Origin: Favolaschia claudopus
Lineage: Eukaryota; Basidiomycota; Agaricomycetes; Agaricales; Mycenaceae
Length of the DNA stretch: 64,000 nucleotides
NCBI GenBank assembly: GCA_037176885.1
Contig: JAWWNJ010000113.1
Location: forward strand, 310,001 to 374,000
Direction: 5' to 3'
The notes beneath the pieces are model-generated. The model was not told the DNA's origin and did not search any database. It saw only the letters and a program-made list of their open reading frames with translations. This document shows positions 1-11,051 of the stretch, piece by piece; position 1 is the first letter of the stretch, and each line of letters begins with the position of its first letter. Made by a program: the position numbers and the translations under genes.

Positions 1-428
1 GGGTCTGGGTCCAGTCGAACGACGGAGTAACTCATAATAGAGAATTCCCGTAGGGTAGAGCCAGACAAGGATCAGGCTGCGATAACTAAAGACAGAGCCG
101 GAAGATTTCACGATAGGCAAGGTGCGGGAAGGAGTAATTCAAATAATTTGAAGAAGGCAGTTCGAGTCGCGGCATACTTATCGACATGCAATGGAAGTAG
201 AAGAATTAAACATATGCCGGAGACTGGGGCGGTCGCACAGAAGACATCGCAGAAGACCCGCAATAACAGTTTTCGCACTCGAAAGATTGCAACAGCGCAC
301 TAAAGCATATCTTTGTTTTCGGTCATTCAGTGAGCTATACATACCAATGAGATTCGCGACAGTATGAACAGGGTAAGAAACCTACGCGATGGTAACCTCC
401 TCCAATTTCCAAAGACGATGAGATTCCC
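1..428. other. No gene seen
   Basis: This is the 3' flank of the first F-box gene. I see no conserved open frame, RNA gene or repeat here. Confidence 0.5.
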
Positions 429-1532
429 CTACAGTAAATGGAACGGCCTTGGATTCGGCACATTGTCTTCCCAAACGTTCACTTCTTCAATGGAAGGAAA
501 GGCCGCAACATAGGAACGGGCGGTGTCTAAATTAGCATCTGTGATCCACAGCTGCTGCAGTTTGCATCCGGACCTAGAGATAAATGTGGTTATTGCAGAA
601 ATCGGGGAATCCCCAAGGTCCCCTTCTACGATTTGGAGCCTGGAGAGCGCGGGGAGGGTGAAAGAATCAAGGACGTTGGTCATGATCATGTACACGTCTG
701 AAGCCACCTGAAACGAGTTCAAGTGGGTCAAATTGATCGGGGGGTCGATAAAGATGTCTTCGTCGACAAAGAGGTCCAGGTTGCATTCTAATAGATTGCT
801 GGCTTGCCGCAAAATATCCTCGCAATTATCGAGTGTTATGTCATGCATTGACAGGGTGGTTGACTGTGTCCAGGGAAGAACGATGCCACGAGTCGCGCAA
901 ATATCAAGAACGGCGGAGCGTAGCATGGGAACATCGAGAAGTTTGATATCCCGGGGAGGTGGATCGGTAATGTGCAGATCCAGATGTCTGAGAAACGGTA
1001 ATTCGCTTTCAACGATAGGGAAATCGGAGAGGCGCATTTGATGGCTGCATCGAAGATATTCGCAGCGAGGGAGATAGGGCAGTAACGCCGGCACAAGCTC
1101 AGGAATATCAGGAGCAGGCTCCGAATAATCGGATTGAAGTTCCGTTGTGTAGATCGCCAGCGGAAGGCTGCCTGCCCTGCTGAGCCATAAATTGTGCAAA
1201 GAGAAGGGCGAGCGCAGGGAAAGGGACATTGCGCGCCACAGCCTGGGGGTGGCAAGAGCAATTTCTCGCCACAAGCGACAGATGTGCGTCAAACGCATCG
1301 GCGAGCGCGGTCCAGCGGCCGGTGAGCATTTGGGGTATTCCGGGACAAAATGAAGAAACATTTCGGCGGTGATTTCGTCGGGCAGAGTTAAGACGGGGTA
1401 CTTGTAGGCGTTAAGCCGTGCCCTCGCTACCGACTCCTGGAGCCGTAAGGTAGCAAGAGTGCGCTCGGCTTCTAAGATCTGCATTTCAAGCTCAACTAGA
1501 CGAGCACGCTCCTCTGCAAGCTCGGGAACCAT
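429..1532 (-). CDS. F-box-like domain protein, copy A
   Basis: Intact single-exon frame of 367 residues. Residues ~1-40 form a charged helix likely to be a coiled coil. Residues ~45-115 carry the F-box-like core of this mushroom family: a KYPVLTLPDEI motif, then LTHICRLWREIA and TPRLWRA. The rest is a leucine-rich tail with no clear repeat domain. F-box proteins are usually substrate receptors of SCF ubiquitin ligases that bind Skp1; the substrate here is unknown. The start fits because copy B begins with the same residues (MVPELAEERARL). It is almost identical to copy B over its first ~100 residues and diverges towards the C terminus. Family membership is clear; function is inferred. Confidence 0.85.
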   Translation of the reverse strand: MVPELAEERARLVELEMQILEAERTLATLRLQESVARARLNAYKYPVLTLPDEITAEMFLHFVPEYPKCSPAAGPRSPMRLTHICRLWREIALATPRLWRAMSLSLRSPFSLHNLWLSRAGSLPLAIYTTELQSDYSEPAPDIPELVPALLPYLPRCEYLRCSHQMRLSDFPIVESELPFLRHLDLHITDPPPRDIKLLDVPMLRSAVLDICATRGIVLPWTQSTTLSMHDITLDNCEDILRQASNLLECNLDLFVDEDIFIDPPINLTHLNSFQVASDVYMIMTNVLDSFTLPALSRLQIVEGDLGDSPISAITTFISRSGCKLQQLWITDANLDTARSYVAAFPSIEEVNVWEDNVPNPRPFHLL

Positions 1533-2186
1533 TGCGCGACTTTGAGTTGTTGGCAGGGCCAGGCGGATGCTTAACTTTCTGAGGGCAAAAGATTGAAGTG
1601 AGCGGTCTTGAGTGTAGCCTAATCAATATATGAAGTTATGAACTCACTCACCAGTGAAATTGGAGAGTATCCACAGTGTTTGGAAATTGGCAGTGCCTGA
1701 GAGCCTGCCAAGGGACTCGGAATCGCAGCGACTGAGAGACCACTTCAAGGCCACTAGCAGGGTCTGTCAAATTGACACGACCACAACGCAATGGGGGAAG
1801 TAAGTAGCTCTGAATTGTCGTGAAAGTCAGATGGATCTTCTTGTCGGGTTTCGAAAAATGGCGACGGTCGTAAGTAAGGCCGCGCACACGTGACTCGTGC
1901 CGCGCTTCCCTTTTCGGTTCGAGGAGAATTTCTCTGAGGTCCGTGTACACTGCGCAGTGATCTCGAGCGTAAGATCGTATGTTCATACGATGGAATGTTG
2001 TAGCTCCTAATCTTAAAGCAGTAGTAATTTCATCATGTCAAGATTTCGAGGCTTCAGAATCATCTATCAACCTGTTCGATAGTTCGATTTCACAGCGGTA
2101 CGTGGCACGGAATCTGGAAACATCATATGGACATCGGTTCAATGCTAACCTTCTTCGTTTTTATAGCCACAGATCATCAACTCCCC
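1533..2186. other. Intergenic, duplicated promoter-type DNA
   Basis: This is the upstream region of copy A and downstream region of copy B. It is partly similar to 3285-3700. I see no coding region. Confidence 0.5.
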
Positions 2187-3284
2187 CTACGATAGTAAAT
2201 GGAGGTGCGATTGATCTGGCCAAGAGCCCGCCAGAACATGCACTTCCTCGACCGAAGCAAAGGTCGGGAGGTAAGGTGTATTAGACTGAGAGTCTGCGTA
2301 TGCAACATATAGCTTCTCCAACTTGCACCCAGACCGCAAGATAAATGTTGTTAATGAGGCAATCGGGTCCTCCCCGAGGTAATCTTCTGTGACATCAAGC
2401 TGCAAGAGGCTAGGAAGAACAAAAGAGTCAAGAAGTCTTTTCATGTTACGCTCGCCATCCGCCTTAAACGACTTCAGGTAGGGAAGGGTTATCGCGGGGT
2501 TGATGACAAAGTTTTGGGCGTCATCGTCGACAAAGAGTTCGAGGTTGAGATGCAACAGATTGGTGACCTGCCGCAAAACATCCTCACAGTTCGACAGTGT
2601 TATGTCATACAATGACAGAGTGTCCAACTGCGTCCAAGGAAGGGCGATGCCATGAGTCGCGTGAATTTCGACAACGACTGAGCGCAACATGGGGACATTG
2701 AAAAGCTCAATACCGTGAGGGGGTATGTCAGATAGGCTCAAATCCAAGTATTTGAGAATGGGGAATTCGCTTTTGATGATAGGTAAGTCGGAGACACGTA
2801 ACGCGAGTCCAATTTCAAGATACTCGCATAGAGGAAGGTATGGAAGAAGTGCCGTCACATGCGCCGGAAAATCTGGAGTATCACCATCGGATTCCTGTAG
2901 ACAAATAGCCAGCGGCAAGCTGCCGGCCCTGCTGAGCCACAGATTGCCCACAGAGGAAGGAGAGCGGAAAGGAAGCGATAATGCTCGCCATAGTCGGGGG
3001 GTAGCAAGCGCGATTGCTCGCCACAAGCGACAGACGTGCGTCAAACGCATCGGCGAGCGCGGTCCAGCGGCTGGTGAGCATTTGGGGTATTCCGGGACGA
3101 AATGTAGAAACATTTCGGCGGTGATTTCGTCGGGCAGAGTTAAGACCGGGTACTTGTAGGCGTTAAGCCGTGCCCTCGCTACCGACTCCTGGAGCCGTAG
3201 GGCAGCGAGAGTGCGCTCGGCTTCTAAGATTTGCATTTCGAGCTTAACTAGACGAGCACGCTCCTCTGCAAGCTCGGGAACCAT
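2187..3284 (-). CDS. F-box-like domain protein, copy B
   Basis: Intact single-exon frame of 365 residues, the tandem sister of copy A. It has the same N-terminal charged helix, F-box-like core (TLPDEITAEMFLHFVPEYP, LTHVCRLWRAIA, TPRLWRA) and leucine-rich tail. Differences from A gather in the C-terminal two thirds, as expected if that part binds variable targets. The start is supported by the matching start of A. It probably acts as an SCF adaptor through Skp1; this is inferred from the family. Confidence 0.85.
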   Translation of the reverse strand: MVPELAEERARLVKLEMQILEAERTLAALRLQESVARARLNAYKYPVLTLPDEITAEMFLHFVPEYPKCSPAAGPRSPMRLTHVCRLWRAIALATPRLWRALSLPFRSPSSVGNLWLSRAGSLPLAICLQESDGDTPDFPAHVTALLPYLPLCEYLEIGLALRVSDLPIIKSEFPILKYLDLSLSDIPPHGIELFNVPMLRSVVVEIHATHGIALPWTQLDTLSLYDITLSNCEDVLRQVTNLLHLNLELFVDDDAQNFVINPAITLPYLKSFKADGERNMKRLLDSFVLPSLLQLDVTEDYLGEDPIASLTTFILRSGCKLEKLYVAYADSQSNTPYLPTFASVEEVHVLAGSWPDQSHLHLLS

Positions 3285-3939
3285 TGCGCGACTTCAATGA
3301 GTTGGTGAGGGTGTGAGCGGTGATTACCAGCCTATTCAATATATGAACTCGCTCACCAGTGAATAAAATCAGTCCTCCCGTCTGAGTATGATTCCTTGCC
3401 ACGGTGTTGAACACCACTGCCACTGAGAGGGACTCCGAGTCGGAACTTTCGAAAAATTCGAAGCGACTGAGAAACGACTACAACGCAGTGAGGGAAACGG
3501 CTCGTCGTGAAGGCTGTTGTCGCCTTAATCCAAAGTAATTGGCCGGGTGTCAGATAGATGGCCCAGTGCCGCGTCAGACAATGGTTTCGAAAACTGAGTG
3601 GCGGGCAAGAGAAAGAAGTTCGCGCCCACGTGACTGCTGCTGCGCTTCCCTTTACGGTAAGTTTACGGTTCGAGGAGAAATTTCTCAGGACAAACCTGCT
3701 GAAGCTCCGTATACATGCACTTATCTCGAGCGTAGCATTGTATAGCTAGGGAATAGTTGTGATGCATAAATTTCTGAGCAATAGCAATTTGAATCATGTC
3801 GAGACTTTGAATAGTACTAGTGTAATCAACTTTTCAGTAGCTCGAATTTACAGCGATACGTGGCACGATTCGAGAATTATCATATGAGCAAGATGAGCAA
3901 GATGGACAGTGCATGAACAGGCCACCGATCTGGTTTGAA
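3285..3939. other. Intergenic, no gene seen
   Basis: This is the upstream region of copy B, with partial similarity to 1533-1990. The open frames here are short and resemble nothing I recognise. Confidence 0.5.
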
Positions 3940-5172
3940 TTACCACTCGATATTGATTTCTGGGGTCGAAGGAAAAGAGTCAAGCAAGCGATAGTACTCG
4001 GCTTCAAGTTCGACATCTGCACATGTGATGAACAGGTCCTGCAGATTGCAGCCCGACCTCGATATCAGGGCCATCAGTGTAGAAGACGGGTCATCCCCGA
4101 GGACATGTCTGTCTAGTTTAAGACTGGACAACGCCGGAAGGATGAAAGAGTCAAGGAATTCTCTACAGTATTGCCAGTGCTCTCCCTCTACGGTCACCCT
4201 TAGGCATTTCAAGTGGGCAAGGGTGATCGCGGGATGAACAATTTCGACGATCAAGCCAACACCGATTTCAACTTCAAAATCAAGATTGAGCTCTGTTAGA
4301 TTGGAGGTCTGCCGCAAAATGAGCACACAACCCTCCAACGTGATGATATGTAAGCGCAGGTTGGTCAATTGCGTCCACGGGAGAACGACCCAACGAGTGG
4401 CTACAACATCAAGTATGACGGAGCGAAGCATAGGGGCGTTGTGGAATGTGATTTGTTGGAGTTCCAAGGGAATGAAGCCCAATACGAGATCCAGATGGCG
4501 CAGAACGGGGAAGACCGCGTTGTGAAAGAGAACAGATATATCACGGTCCAGCAGAAGCAGAAGTTCGAGATACTCGCAACGGAGACGATAGGGAAAAATC
4601 GCCGCGGTTAGTTGTGCTTCATTGAGTCTGTGTTCTTTCATACGGATAGAGAGCGGACAGGAGCCCGCCCTGCTGAGCCATACTTTTTGTGGATTGAAAG
4701 GGAACCGGCGCGGAGAGAGCGAAACGGCTCGCCAAAGCTGAGGGGTAGCGAAAGCGATTTCTCTCCACAAATGACAGATGTGCGTCAAAAAAACGGGGGA
4801 GGTTTGCCCGCCCAGTGGCGGACAGGAGGGATATTCTGGGAGGAATTGCAGGAAAATTTCTGCCACGATTTCGTAGGGCAATGTCAACACGGGGTACTTG
4901 TAGGCATCAAGCCGCACCCTCACCGCTGCCTGTTGGAGCCTTAGGGCAGTGAGGGTGCGCTCGATTTCTGCCACGGTTTCGGGCGACAAAGTCGACACGC
5001 CGGGGTCCTTGTGGGGGTTGAGCCAGTACCACACGCTCTTGTGAGGGTTGAGCCAGTGCCACCACACGCTCTGTGGTCGGAGCCATGGGGCGGGAAGACT
5101 ATGATTGGCTTTTAGAATTTGAGCTTCGAGTTCTGCTACACGGGCGCGATCGTCAGCCAGTTCAGGAAGCAT
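3940..5172 (-). CDS. F-box-like domain protein, copy C, expanded N terminus
   Basis: Intact single-exon frame of 410 residues, about 40 longer than its paralogues. The extra length lies between the charged N-terminal helix and the F-box core. It contains two near copies of a short unit (SVWWHWLNPHK, SVWYWLNPHK), followed by a segment resembling the F-box start (DPGVSTLSPETVAEIE against YPVLTLPYEIVAEIF). The true F-box core follows (LTHICHLWREIA, TPQLWRA), then the leucine-rich tail. The expansion keeps the frame, so the product is probably made. It is divergently arranged with copy D. The SCF adaptor role is inferred from the family. Confidence 0.8.
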   Translation of the reverse strand: MLPELADDRARVAELEAQILKANHSLPAPWLRPQSVWWHWLNPHKSVWYWLNPHKDPGVSTLSPETVAEIERTLTALRLQQAAVRVRLDAYKYPVLTLPYEIVAEIFLQFLPEYPSCPPLGGQTSPVFLTHICHLWREIAFATPQLWRAVSLSPRRFPFNPQKVWLSRAGSCPLSIRMKEHRLNEAQLTAAIFPYRLRCEYLELLLLLDRDISVLFHNAVFPVLRHLDLVLGFIPLELQQITFHNAPMLRSVILDVVATRWVVLPWTQLTNLRLHIITLEGCVLILRQTSNLTELNLDFEVEIGVGLIVEIVHPAITLAHLKCLRVTVEGEHWQYCREFLDSFILPALSSLKLDRHVLGDDPSSTLMALISRSGCNLQDLFITCADVELEAEYYRLLDSFPSTPEINIEW

Positions 5173-5884
5173 ATGGCCAATTGCAGTGACTAGACAAATC
5201 CAGAGAGGTTGATCAGACTCGAAAGCTACTCCAAACGATTGAGAACGAACTGATCACACTTTGCTATGTCGTATGAACTTGCTTGAGCTTGGATGCAGCT
5301 CAACTTGGTCGCTCGGAAAAGAGAAGGTTTGAGATGTGTTTCCTCAACCAGATGGTCCCCGATTATGCGGCACTGTGTCGCTGCAGAAAGCCTCGAAACT
5401 ACACTTTCAGAATTCAACCCTACCGATGAGAAAAAACGAGACCAACGTGGTGGAGAACAAGCAAAGACTCAAGAGTGTGCCAGTGGAAAGTGTGGGAACT
5501 CGGACCGGCGGGGTCCCAGCTCTCCGTCTCACAATGACGTTACTCCAGAGTCCAGCTGTTTACTATTTTGCTACTACTATACTACGTGCGCGCCCGATCT
5601 CGACTCGAGTTTTAAGAAATACCTGCTCCGGGTATCAATACGGCGCTGAAGAATAGTGAAACTGGAAACATACAGTGATACAGGCCTTGAGAGAGTCATT
5701 CGGAACTGGAGGGTCGTGACTCGTTGGAGGGGCTCAAATTCTACACTTTTCTGTAACGGTCGGTGAGTGAAGGCCAGCGAAGCCTACCGTCTTTATGAAC
5801 TTGGCTAAGCTCAAAGCTGGTAGGTCGGTTCAATCTTTTCGTCGACAATACATTCTCTCGATCCGTCCTGACGTCGTAGCAGCC
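5173..5884. other. Shared divergent upstream region of copies C and D
   Basis: About 0.7 kb lies between two divergently transcribed F-box genes. I see no conserved coding region. A longer frame into copy D opens at 5795, but its extra 30 residues have no counterpart in the paralogues. Confidence 0.5.
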
Positions 5885-6991
5885 ATGGACACTGCCTGTG
5901 CACAGGACCGCGCGCGTCTCGCAGAGCTCGAACATCAAATTCAAGATATCGAGCGTACTCTGGCAGCTCTACCACTCCAGGAACGCGCAGTGAAAAACCG
6001 GCTCAACGCCTACAAGTACCCCGTCCTGACTTTACCCCACGAAATCGTCGCAGAAATATTTCTACGCTTCATCCCGGCATACCCAGCCTGCCCTCCACTC
6101 GCCGGTTCGGAATCTCCAGTGCTCCTCACCCATATTTGTCGCATATGGCGAGAAATCGCGCATGCGACCCCCAGACTGTGGCGAGCAGTATGTCTCTCCA
6201 CCAGGGAACGCGCATCCTTCCATCCCAACAACATCTGGCTCAGCAGGGCTGGCTGCTGCCCGCTGTCTATTCGCCTCAACCAACGAGAAACTTACGCTCT
6301 CAGCGGGCCAGCGCTAGCCGCAGCAATAGCTCCCCATCGTGCCCGCTGCGAATACCTCAAAATGAGACTCGCTCGTCATAAAGGGGCCGTCCCCGCAATT
6401 GAAGGCGAATTTCCAATTCTACACCATCTGGATCTAGAACTCGACGTCCACCTCTCCAAGACGGTGGTCTTTGACGACGCCGTCCCAATGTTGCGCTCGG
6501 CAGTCCTCGATTTCATTGCATCTCGTTGGATCGTCCTCCCGTGGACCCAATTGACTACTTTGTGGTTGTACACTCTAACCCTCCCGGAATGCGTCCCGAT
6601 CTTACCAAAAGTGGAGAACTTGGTGGAATGTCACCTCGACCTTGTCATCCGGCTCCGCGACATAAACTTTGTAGTCGACCCTTGTATTACACTCAGACAT
6701 CTGCAGTCACTGACGGTGCACGCCGAACTTGAAAACTCAACGACCCGATGCCTCGACTCCTTCTCTCTTCCTGCTCTCTCCAGCCTTAATATCTGTGAAG
6801 CCCTTCTTGGAACTGACCCCATTTCCTCTCTTTCCGCCTTCACAACCAGATCCCAGTGCTCGCTACGACAACTGTGTATTCGAAGCCCACTTTCGTCGCC
6901 TTTGACCAAGGACGCCTATTGCGCAGCATTTCCTTCGATCCAGAGCTGCAAGTGGATGCGAACAAACGAGTACCTCTATTGCCGTGAATAG
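5885..6991 (+). CDS. F-box-like domain protein, copy D
   Basis: Single-exon gene of 368 residues. I chose the ATG at 5885 rather than the upstream in-frame ATG at 5795, because from 5885 the protein (MDTACAQDRARLAELE) matches the charged-helix start of the other copies. The F-box core is complete: YPVLTLPHEIVAEIFLRF, LTHICRIWREIA, TPRLWRA. The last ~20 residues do not match the 'HLLS'-type ending of the paralogues, although the DNA there still resembles copy E, so a small frame slip near the end is likely. It is divergent from copy C. Confidence 0.82.
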   Translation: MDTACAQDRARLAELEHQIQDIERTLAALPLQERAVKNRLNAYKYPVLTLPHEIVAEIFLRFIPAYPACPPLAGSESPVLLTHICRIWREIAHATPRLWRAVCLSTRERASFHPNNIWLSRAGCCPLSIRLNQRETYALSGPALAAAIAPHRARCEYLKMRLARHKGAVPAIEGEFPILHHLDLELDVHLSKTVVFDDAVPMLRSAVLDFIASRWIVLPWTQLTTLWLYTLTLPECVPILPKVENLVECHLDLVIRLRDINFVVDPCITLRHLQSLTVHAELENSTTRCLDSFSLPALSSLNICEALLGTDPISSLSAFTTRSQCSLRQLCIRSPLSSPLTKDAYCAAFPSIQSCKWMRTNEYLYCRE

Positions 6992-7323
6992 GGATTTCAG
7001 GGTGGTCAAAAATCCCGCATGAGCGTATGTTCTTGTTCTTCTTTTGATTTCACTTCTAAATTCCTGTCTTTCAGGCAGATCTTCTTACTTACTTCGGGTA
7101 TTAGTCGAATGATGCAACGGTTTAGTAGGCAGGGCATTTATCGCACAGAACGTTTGCCCTCAAAAGTATTGCCGGACGAGTGGTATGTAGCCCAGTCATA
7201 TCATGATTTCATTCATTCACACAATCCCAAGACGCTACATGAAACAATTACCAGTACCTATATGCTACAAGACATCGCTGATTCATTCCCAGAATGACTC
7301 GCCAAAAAGAAAACGCTCGTCCC
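6992..7323. other. Short convergent intergenic region
   Basis: This lies between the ends of F-box copy D and the BAS2-like gene. Nothing else is recognised. Confidence 0.5.
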
Positions 7324-8512
7324 TTATGAAGGAGTGAAAGGGAGGTTATCGAGCTGGGCGGCGAACGCCGCAGCCGCTTGCGTCGCCGAGTTCTTCAAAT
7401 CACCCTGGACGACACCGCCAATGCAGTTTTTGAAGCCGAGCAAGGTCGCGACGTCGCAGTTGGGGCTGGCGTTGCCGTGTCCGCATCCACCAGAGCCGTT
7501 GGACTGCGCAACGTCAGGGCCAGCGCACTTGCCGGAAGAGAAGCCGCAGCATCCTTGCTGGCACTCCGAGTCGGCGGCGCACGTCTCGAAGACGGTCTTC
7601 TTCGACTGTTGGGACGCAGCGAGGGATGCGACGGACGGCGGGGCGGCAGCGGGCGGGGGTGCGGCGGCAGGGGGAGCAGCGGCGGCCGGGGCGGCGGCGC
7701 CACCAGCAGAGGGGGTGAAGGGGAGATTGTCGAGCTGCGCGGCGAACGCTGCGGCAGCTTGAGTGGCGGCGTCATTCAGGTTACCTTGGACGACACCCCC
7801 GATGCAGTTCTTGAAGCCGAGGAGGGTGGCAACGTCGCAGTTGGGCGAGGCGTTGCCGTGGCCGCATCCACCGCTGCCGTTGGATTGAGCGACGTCGGGG
7901 CCGGCGCATTTACCGGAGGAGAAGCCGCAGCAGCCTTGCTGGCACTCGGAGTCCTTGGCGCAGGCCTCGAAGACGGTCTTCTTGCTCTGCTGCGACGCGG
8001 CGAGCTGAGCGATGGAAGGCGGTGCAGCCGAGGATGGCGGGGGAGCAGCAGCGGGGGGAGCAGCGGCAGCCGGAGCTGCGCCACCAGCGGCGGGAGTGAA
8101 GGGGAGGTTGTCGAGCTTCGCGACGAACGCGGCGGCTTGTTGGATAGCGGGATCGGCGAGGTTACCGTTTACAGCTCCACCGACGCAGTCGCTGAGGCCG
8201 AGAGCCTTCGCGACGTTGCAGTTGGGGGACTTTCCGCCGAAGCCACAGCCGCCGTCACGGGTCTGTGCGACGGCGGGGCCAGCGCATTTGCCGGTGTTGA
8301 AGGCGCAGCAGCCTTGCTGGCAGTCGGAGTCCTGTTTGCAGGGACCGGTGACGAATTGGTCGCCCCGACGTTGGCCGGCGAAGCGGGAGGGGAGCTCATG
8401 AGCGGAGACGTTAACAGCGACTGGATGGGATGGTTAGACGGGGAAGAAGTGTGGGAGAAGAAGGGGACGGCGTACTGAGAGCGAGAGCGACGAAAGTGGC
8501 AGAGAACTTCAT
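7324..8512 (-). CDS. Secreted protein with three BAS2-like cysteine-rich modules
   Basis: Two-exon gene of 377 residues. Exon 1 (8512-8476) encodes MKFSATFVALAL. A 55-nt GT-AG intron (8475-8421, with a CTAAC branch site) follows, then exon 2 (8420-7324). The joined N terminus is a clear signal peptide ending near ...NVSA. Three modules start at residues ~40, 166 and 293. Each has eight cysteines spaced C-x5-C-x3-CC-x6-C-x12/13-C-x8-C-x10-C, including the motif CQQGCC. Ala/Pro-rich linkers join them. Modules 2 and 3 are nearly identical; module 1 is more diverged. The single module resembles small secreted fungal proteins of the biotrophy-associated secreted protein 2 type, usually one module of ~100 residues. 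The protein is probably extracellular and disulfide-bonded. Its function is unknown and I do not infer pathogenicity. Exon 2 has no early Met, so a simple ORF search misses the gene. Confidence 0.85.
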
Positions 8513-8670
8513 GATGGGAGTAGCGAGAGAGAGAGACTTGAGTTGAGTGTGTTGTGGATGTGAATGAAATAGACAACGCAGTTGTCAAAGAGAGAGAAAG
8601 GGTTGAAAGAAGTGGAGGAGAGAAAGTAAAAGGAAATCGACCCGAACAACAATGGATGTTTGTACGTGCC

Positions 8671-8677
8671 TTTTATA
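8671..8677 (-). promoter_or_regulatory. TATA box of the BAS2-like gene
   Basis: TATAAAA on the minus strand lies about 160 bases upstream of the ATG. It fits a strongly expressed secreted-protein gene. Confidence 0.5.
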
Positions 8678-11051
8678 CCTTTGTCCACCTTTGAGCCACA
8701 AATAGCCGCTCCGATCGGTCCATGTGCGGCATCGTGCCAACGAGCCTGGACAGCCTTGATCTCGTTCTGCGGGTTTCCGATTCGATACCACAAATTCTAC
8801 CGGTGGCGTTCTCAAGCTACTCCCCAGGCGCGCATGGGTTTTGTGTTCCACGATTGCGTTGTTGAACTCAACTCACCAGACGGCTTTTTTGGACGCAGGT
8901 ATACCACCAGATGCCCTGCATCGAACCACACAACTCGCAGAAAAATCGGCCACCATCTGTTGTCTAAAAATAAGTCGCCAAGAAACGAGTTTCAGCGCCA
9001 AGCACATGAAACGCATTAAAAATAGATAATTCAAGGAAGAGCCGCGTAGCGCGTAGTCTCTGAGAGTCTCTGGCAGCGGCAGCCCTCTAACGTGCCTTGA
9101 CGACATCCGTAACTTGAAGAAATCATGCTACCAGAGCAGCCATGCTAAGGTAGCCAGAACGCCCGGGAACCATTCATTTCCATGCCTCGGTACCACGAAC
9201 ACGAAAATTCATCGGTTTGCACACTTTGACTGGGAAGCCCTGAGTAATCGCACGTCGCGCCATGGCGGCAGATTCAGGCCAATTTTGACAGATGGTATGC
9301 GATCCGATCCAACATCGTCATGGCATTCTGAGACCGCGAGGGGAACCATAATCCCGAAGCGGAGTTCGGTTTTCAAACAGCTCAAGCCTCAAGTTCAAAA
9401 CTTCCACCGCAAAATCCAGTCTCTCTGCAGACCGACCTTGATTTTGCATATTTCTCGGTGCTGCAGCAGGAAGCTGACACCGGCATGATGTTCAACGGCT
9501 AGTCATCATGACTTTGCGTTTGCCGGATAATCGGTGGCCTTGCGCGAGCGTATCTGGGTCCATAAATACACGGATTCTCTCAGATTCTCTCCTCCGGCTC
9601 AGCATCTAGGTACGTATCAATCGCGTCTTGATTAACAGAATCTGTTTACTTTGACTGACCGATACCCAGACTGTGACGCACATACTACGCACATATGCCT
9701 GAGCCATGAACCGCTGTAAGCGGCCATGGGTATGTTCTAAAATTAAAGATGCGGATGTTAAAATTGTCTAACGAGGTCCAAGCAAGGTGCAGCCTGAGCG
9801 CGGAACTAGCACGACAATCAAGATTTTTAGAACTCTTACTCCATGTTTTTTGCCATCGCTGCGCGCATGGATCCATGGCAAGATGCATACAATACATATG
9901 GCCCATGAGAGGTAACCGACGAGGTCCGCACTCTGACCGAACTAACAACCATCTGGGTCGGTCATTTGAATAGAATATACTCCGAAGAGGTACGGAGTTT
10001 GTCTTGGCAACGACGCGGTAATTTACTCTGCCCCGAGCCAGGTGTTCGGGGCGACGTTGATTTTAAATTTTGATAGGTTCAAATCCAGTTTAGCGCCGGC
10101 TACCGCTGTTATACTCCGTCTCCGTCCATTTCAGAATAATTTCTGGCCGCTGTTTTGGGGCTCCAATTCACCGCTGCCCTCAGACATCTCTGACGGTCCT
10201 GTACTGGAAGTTGAATCCGGGCCTTAACGGGTCCGCTGTCGATTATTGTGATTCTCCACTCCATTCCGTGACGTTGCGACGTCTTAGTGTCTTTCAGAAT
10301 GGCTCATGAATTATTTTCCCAAATAAATCCCCGTCTACACGTCGAACCGTGGAAACTGTGTACCTCTGCTAGAACTTCGAGGCCTCTAGGAAGTCTTTGT
10401 CTGTTCAATCAATTCAAACCCTCAAAAATGCATGGCTCATCGGCAGAGTAGACTCCGAACTCTTTCACAGCACTCAACAAGAAAAATGTTCAACGCTGAG
10501 TTTCCTTCCTCAGACTATGGACCGAGAAATTTCAATACGTAAAACAACCGTAAAAGGAAAGAAATTAGAGTCACGTGTGCGTATCATGCCTTTCATCTCG
10601 CCATTTACCTCCTCGAGTCGTTACTCGAAGCATCGGCGTCTAGCAGTTCTGCGACGGAGACGCCGTCGGAGCTGTGCTTGCGATGTCACTCACCAGGTAC
10701 TTACTTGGCAGAAGACTTTCAGAGTCTCAATTTTCAAGCGTGGAGACATCAACGGACCGCGAGGTAAGCATATTTGAGCAACGGCCCGCCGAACACTGAA
10801 CAGATATCGAGAAAGCTGTAGAGGTGCTGCGCACGCGGCGTAGCCTGCAGGTCTTAAGCTTCTCAATGGGTGATTTATAGCTCGATGAAAGTAGCCGTAT
10901 ATCGGCCTGTCATCAGCACTCGCGCTGCAACAGCTCAGTCACTTTTTGAGCAGAACAGGTGCGTGCCAATCAATTCCCCGGGCATCTAGGTACCTCATAA
11001 AAAATTCACAGGACCCGTCGCGCGCTCATCTACAATCGCGGATTGCGTGTT
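8678..11051. other. 2.4 kb without a recognisable gene
   Basis: I looked in all frames and found only short, unrecognised open frames. A GGTTCAAATCC word near 10,075 resembles a tRNA B box, but no tRNA folds around it. The right part is the upstream region of F-box copy E. Confidence 0.5.

Larger units (their letters stand above)
429..3284 (-). repeat. Tandem duplication, F-box copies A and B
   Basis: Copies A (429-1532) and B (2187-3284) lie head to tail with a period of about 1,758 bases. The 5' coding parts are nearly identical. The upstream flanks also share blocks, such as an ATCAATATATGAA / TTCAATATATGAA word ahead of each gene, so the unit included promoter as well as gene. Confidence 0.75.

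Noticed and set aside
5795..5884. Longer N terminus for F-box copy D
   Set aside because: The extra 30 residues have no counterpart in the other copies; the ATG at 5885 matches the family start.
7378..8478. 366-residue stop-free frame on the plus strand over the BAS2-like gene
   Set aside because: It is the antisense shadow of a GC-rich, repeat-containing gene. The minus-strand reading gives a signal peptide, a good intron and a conserved cysteine pattern, while the plus-strand protein is Gly/Arg/Ala-rich noise.
10075..10085. Possible tRNA B box (GGTTCAAATCC)
   Set aside because: No A box at the right distance, and the T stem and acceptor stem do not pair.
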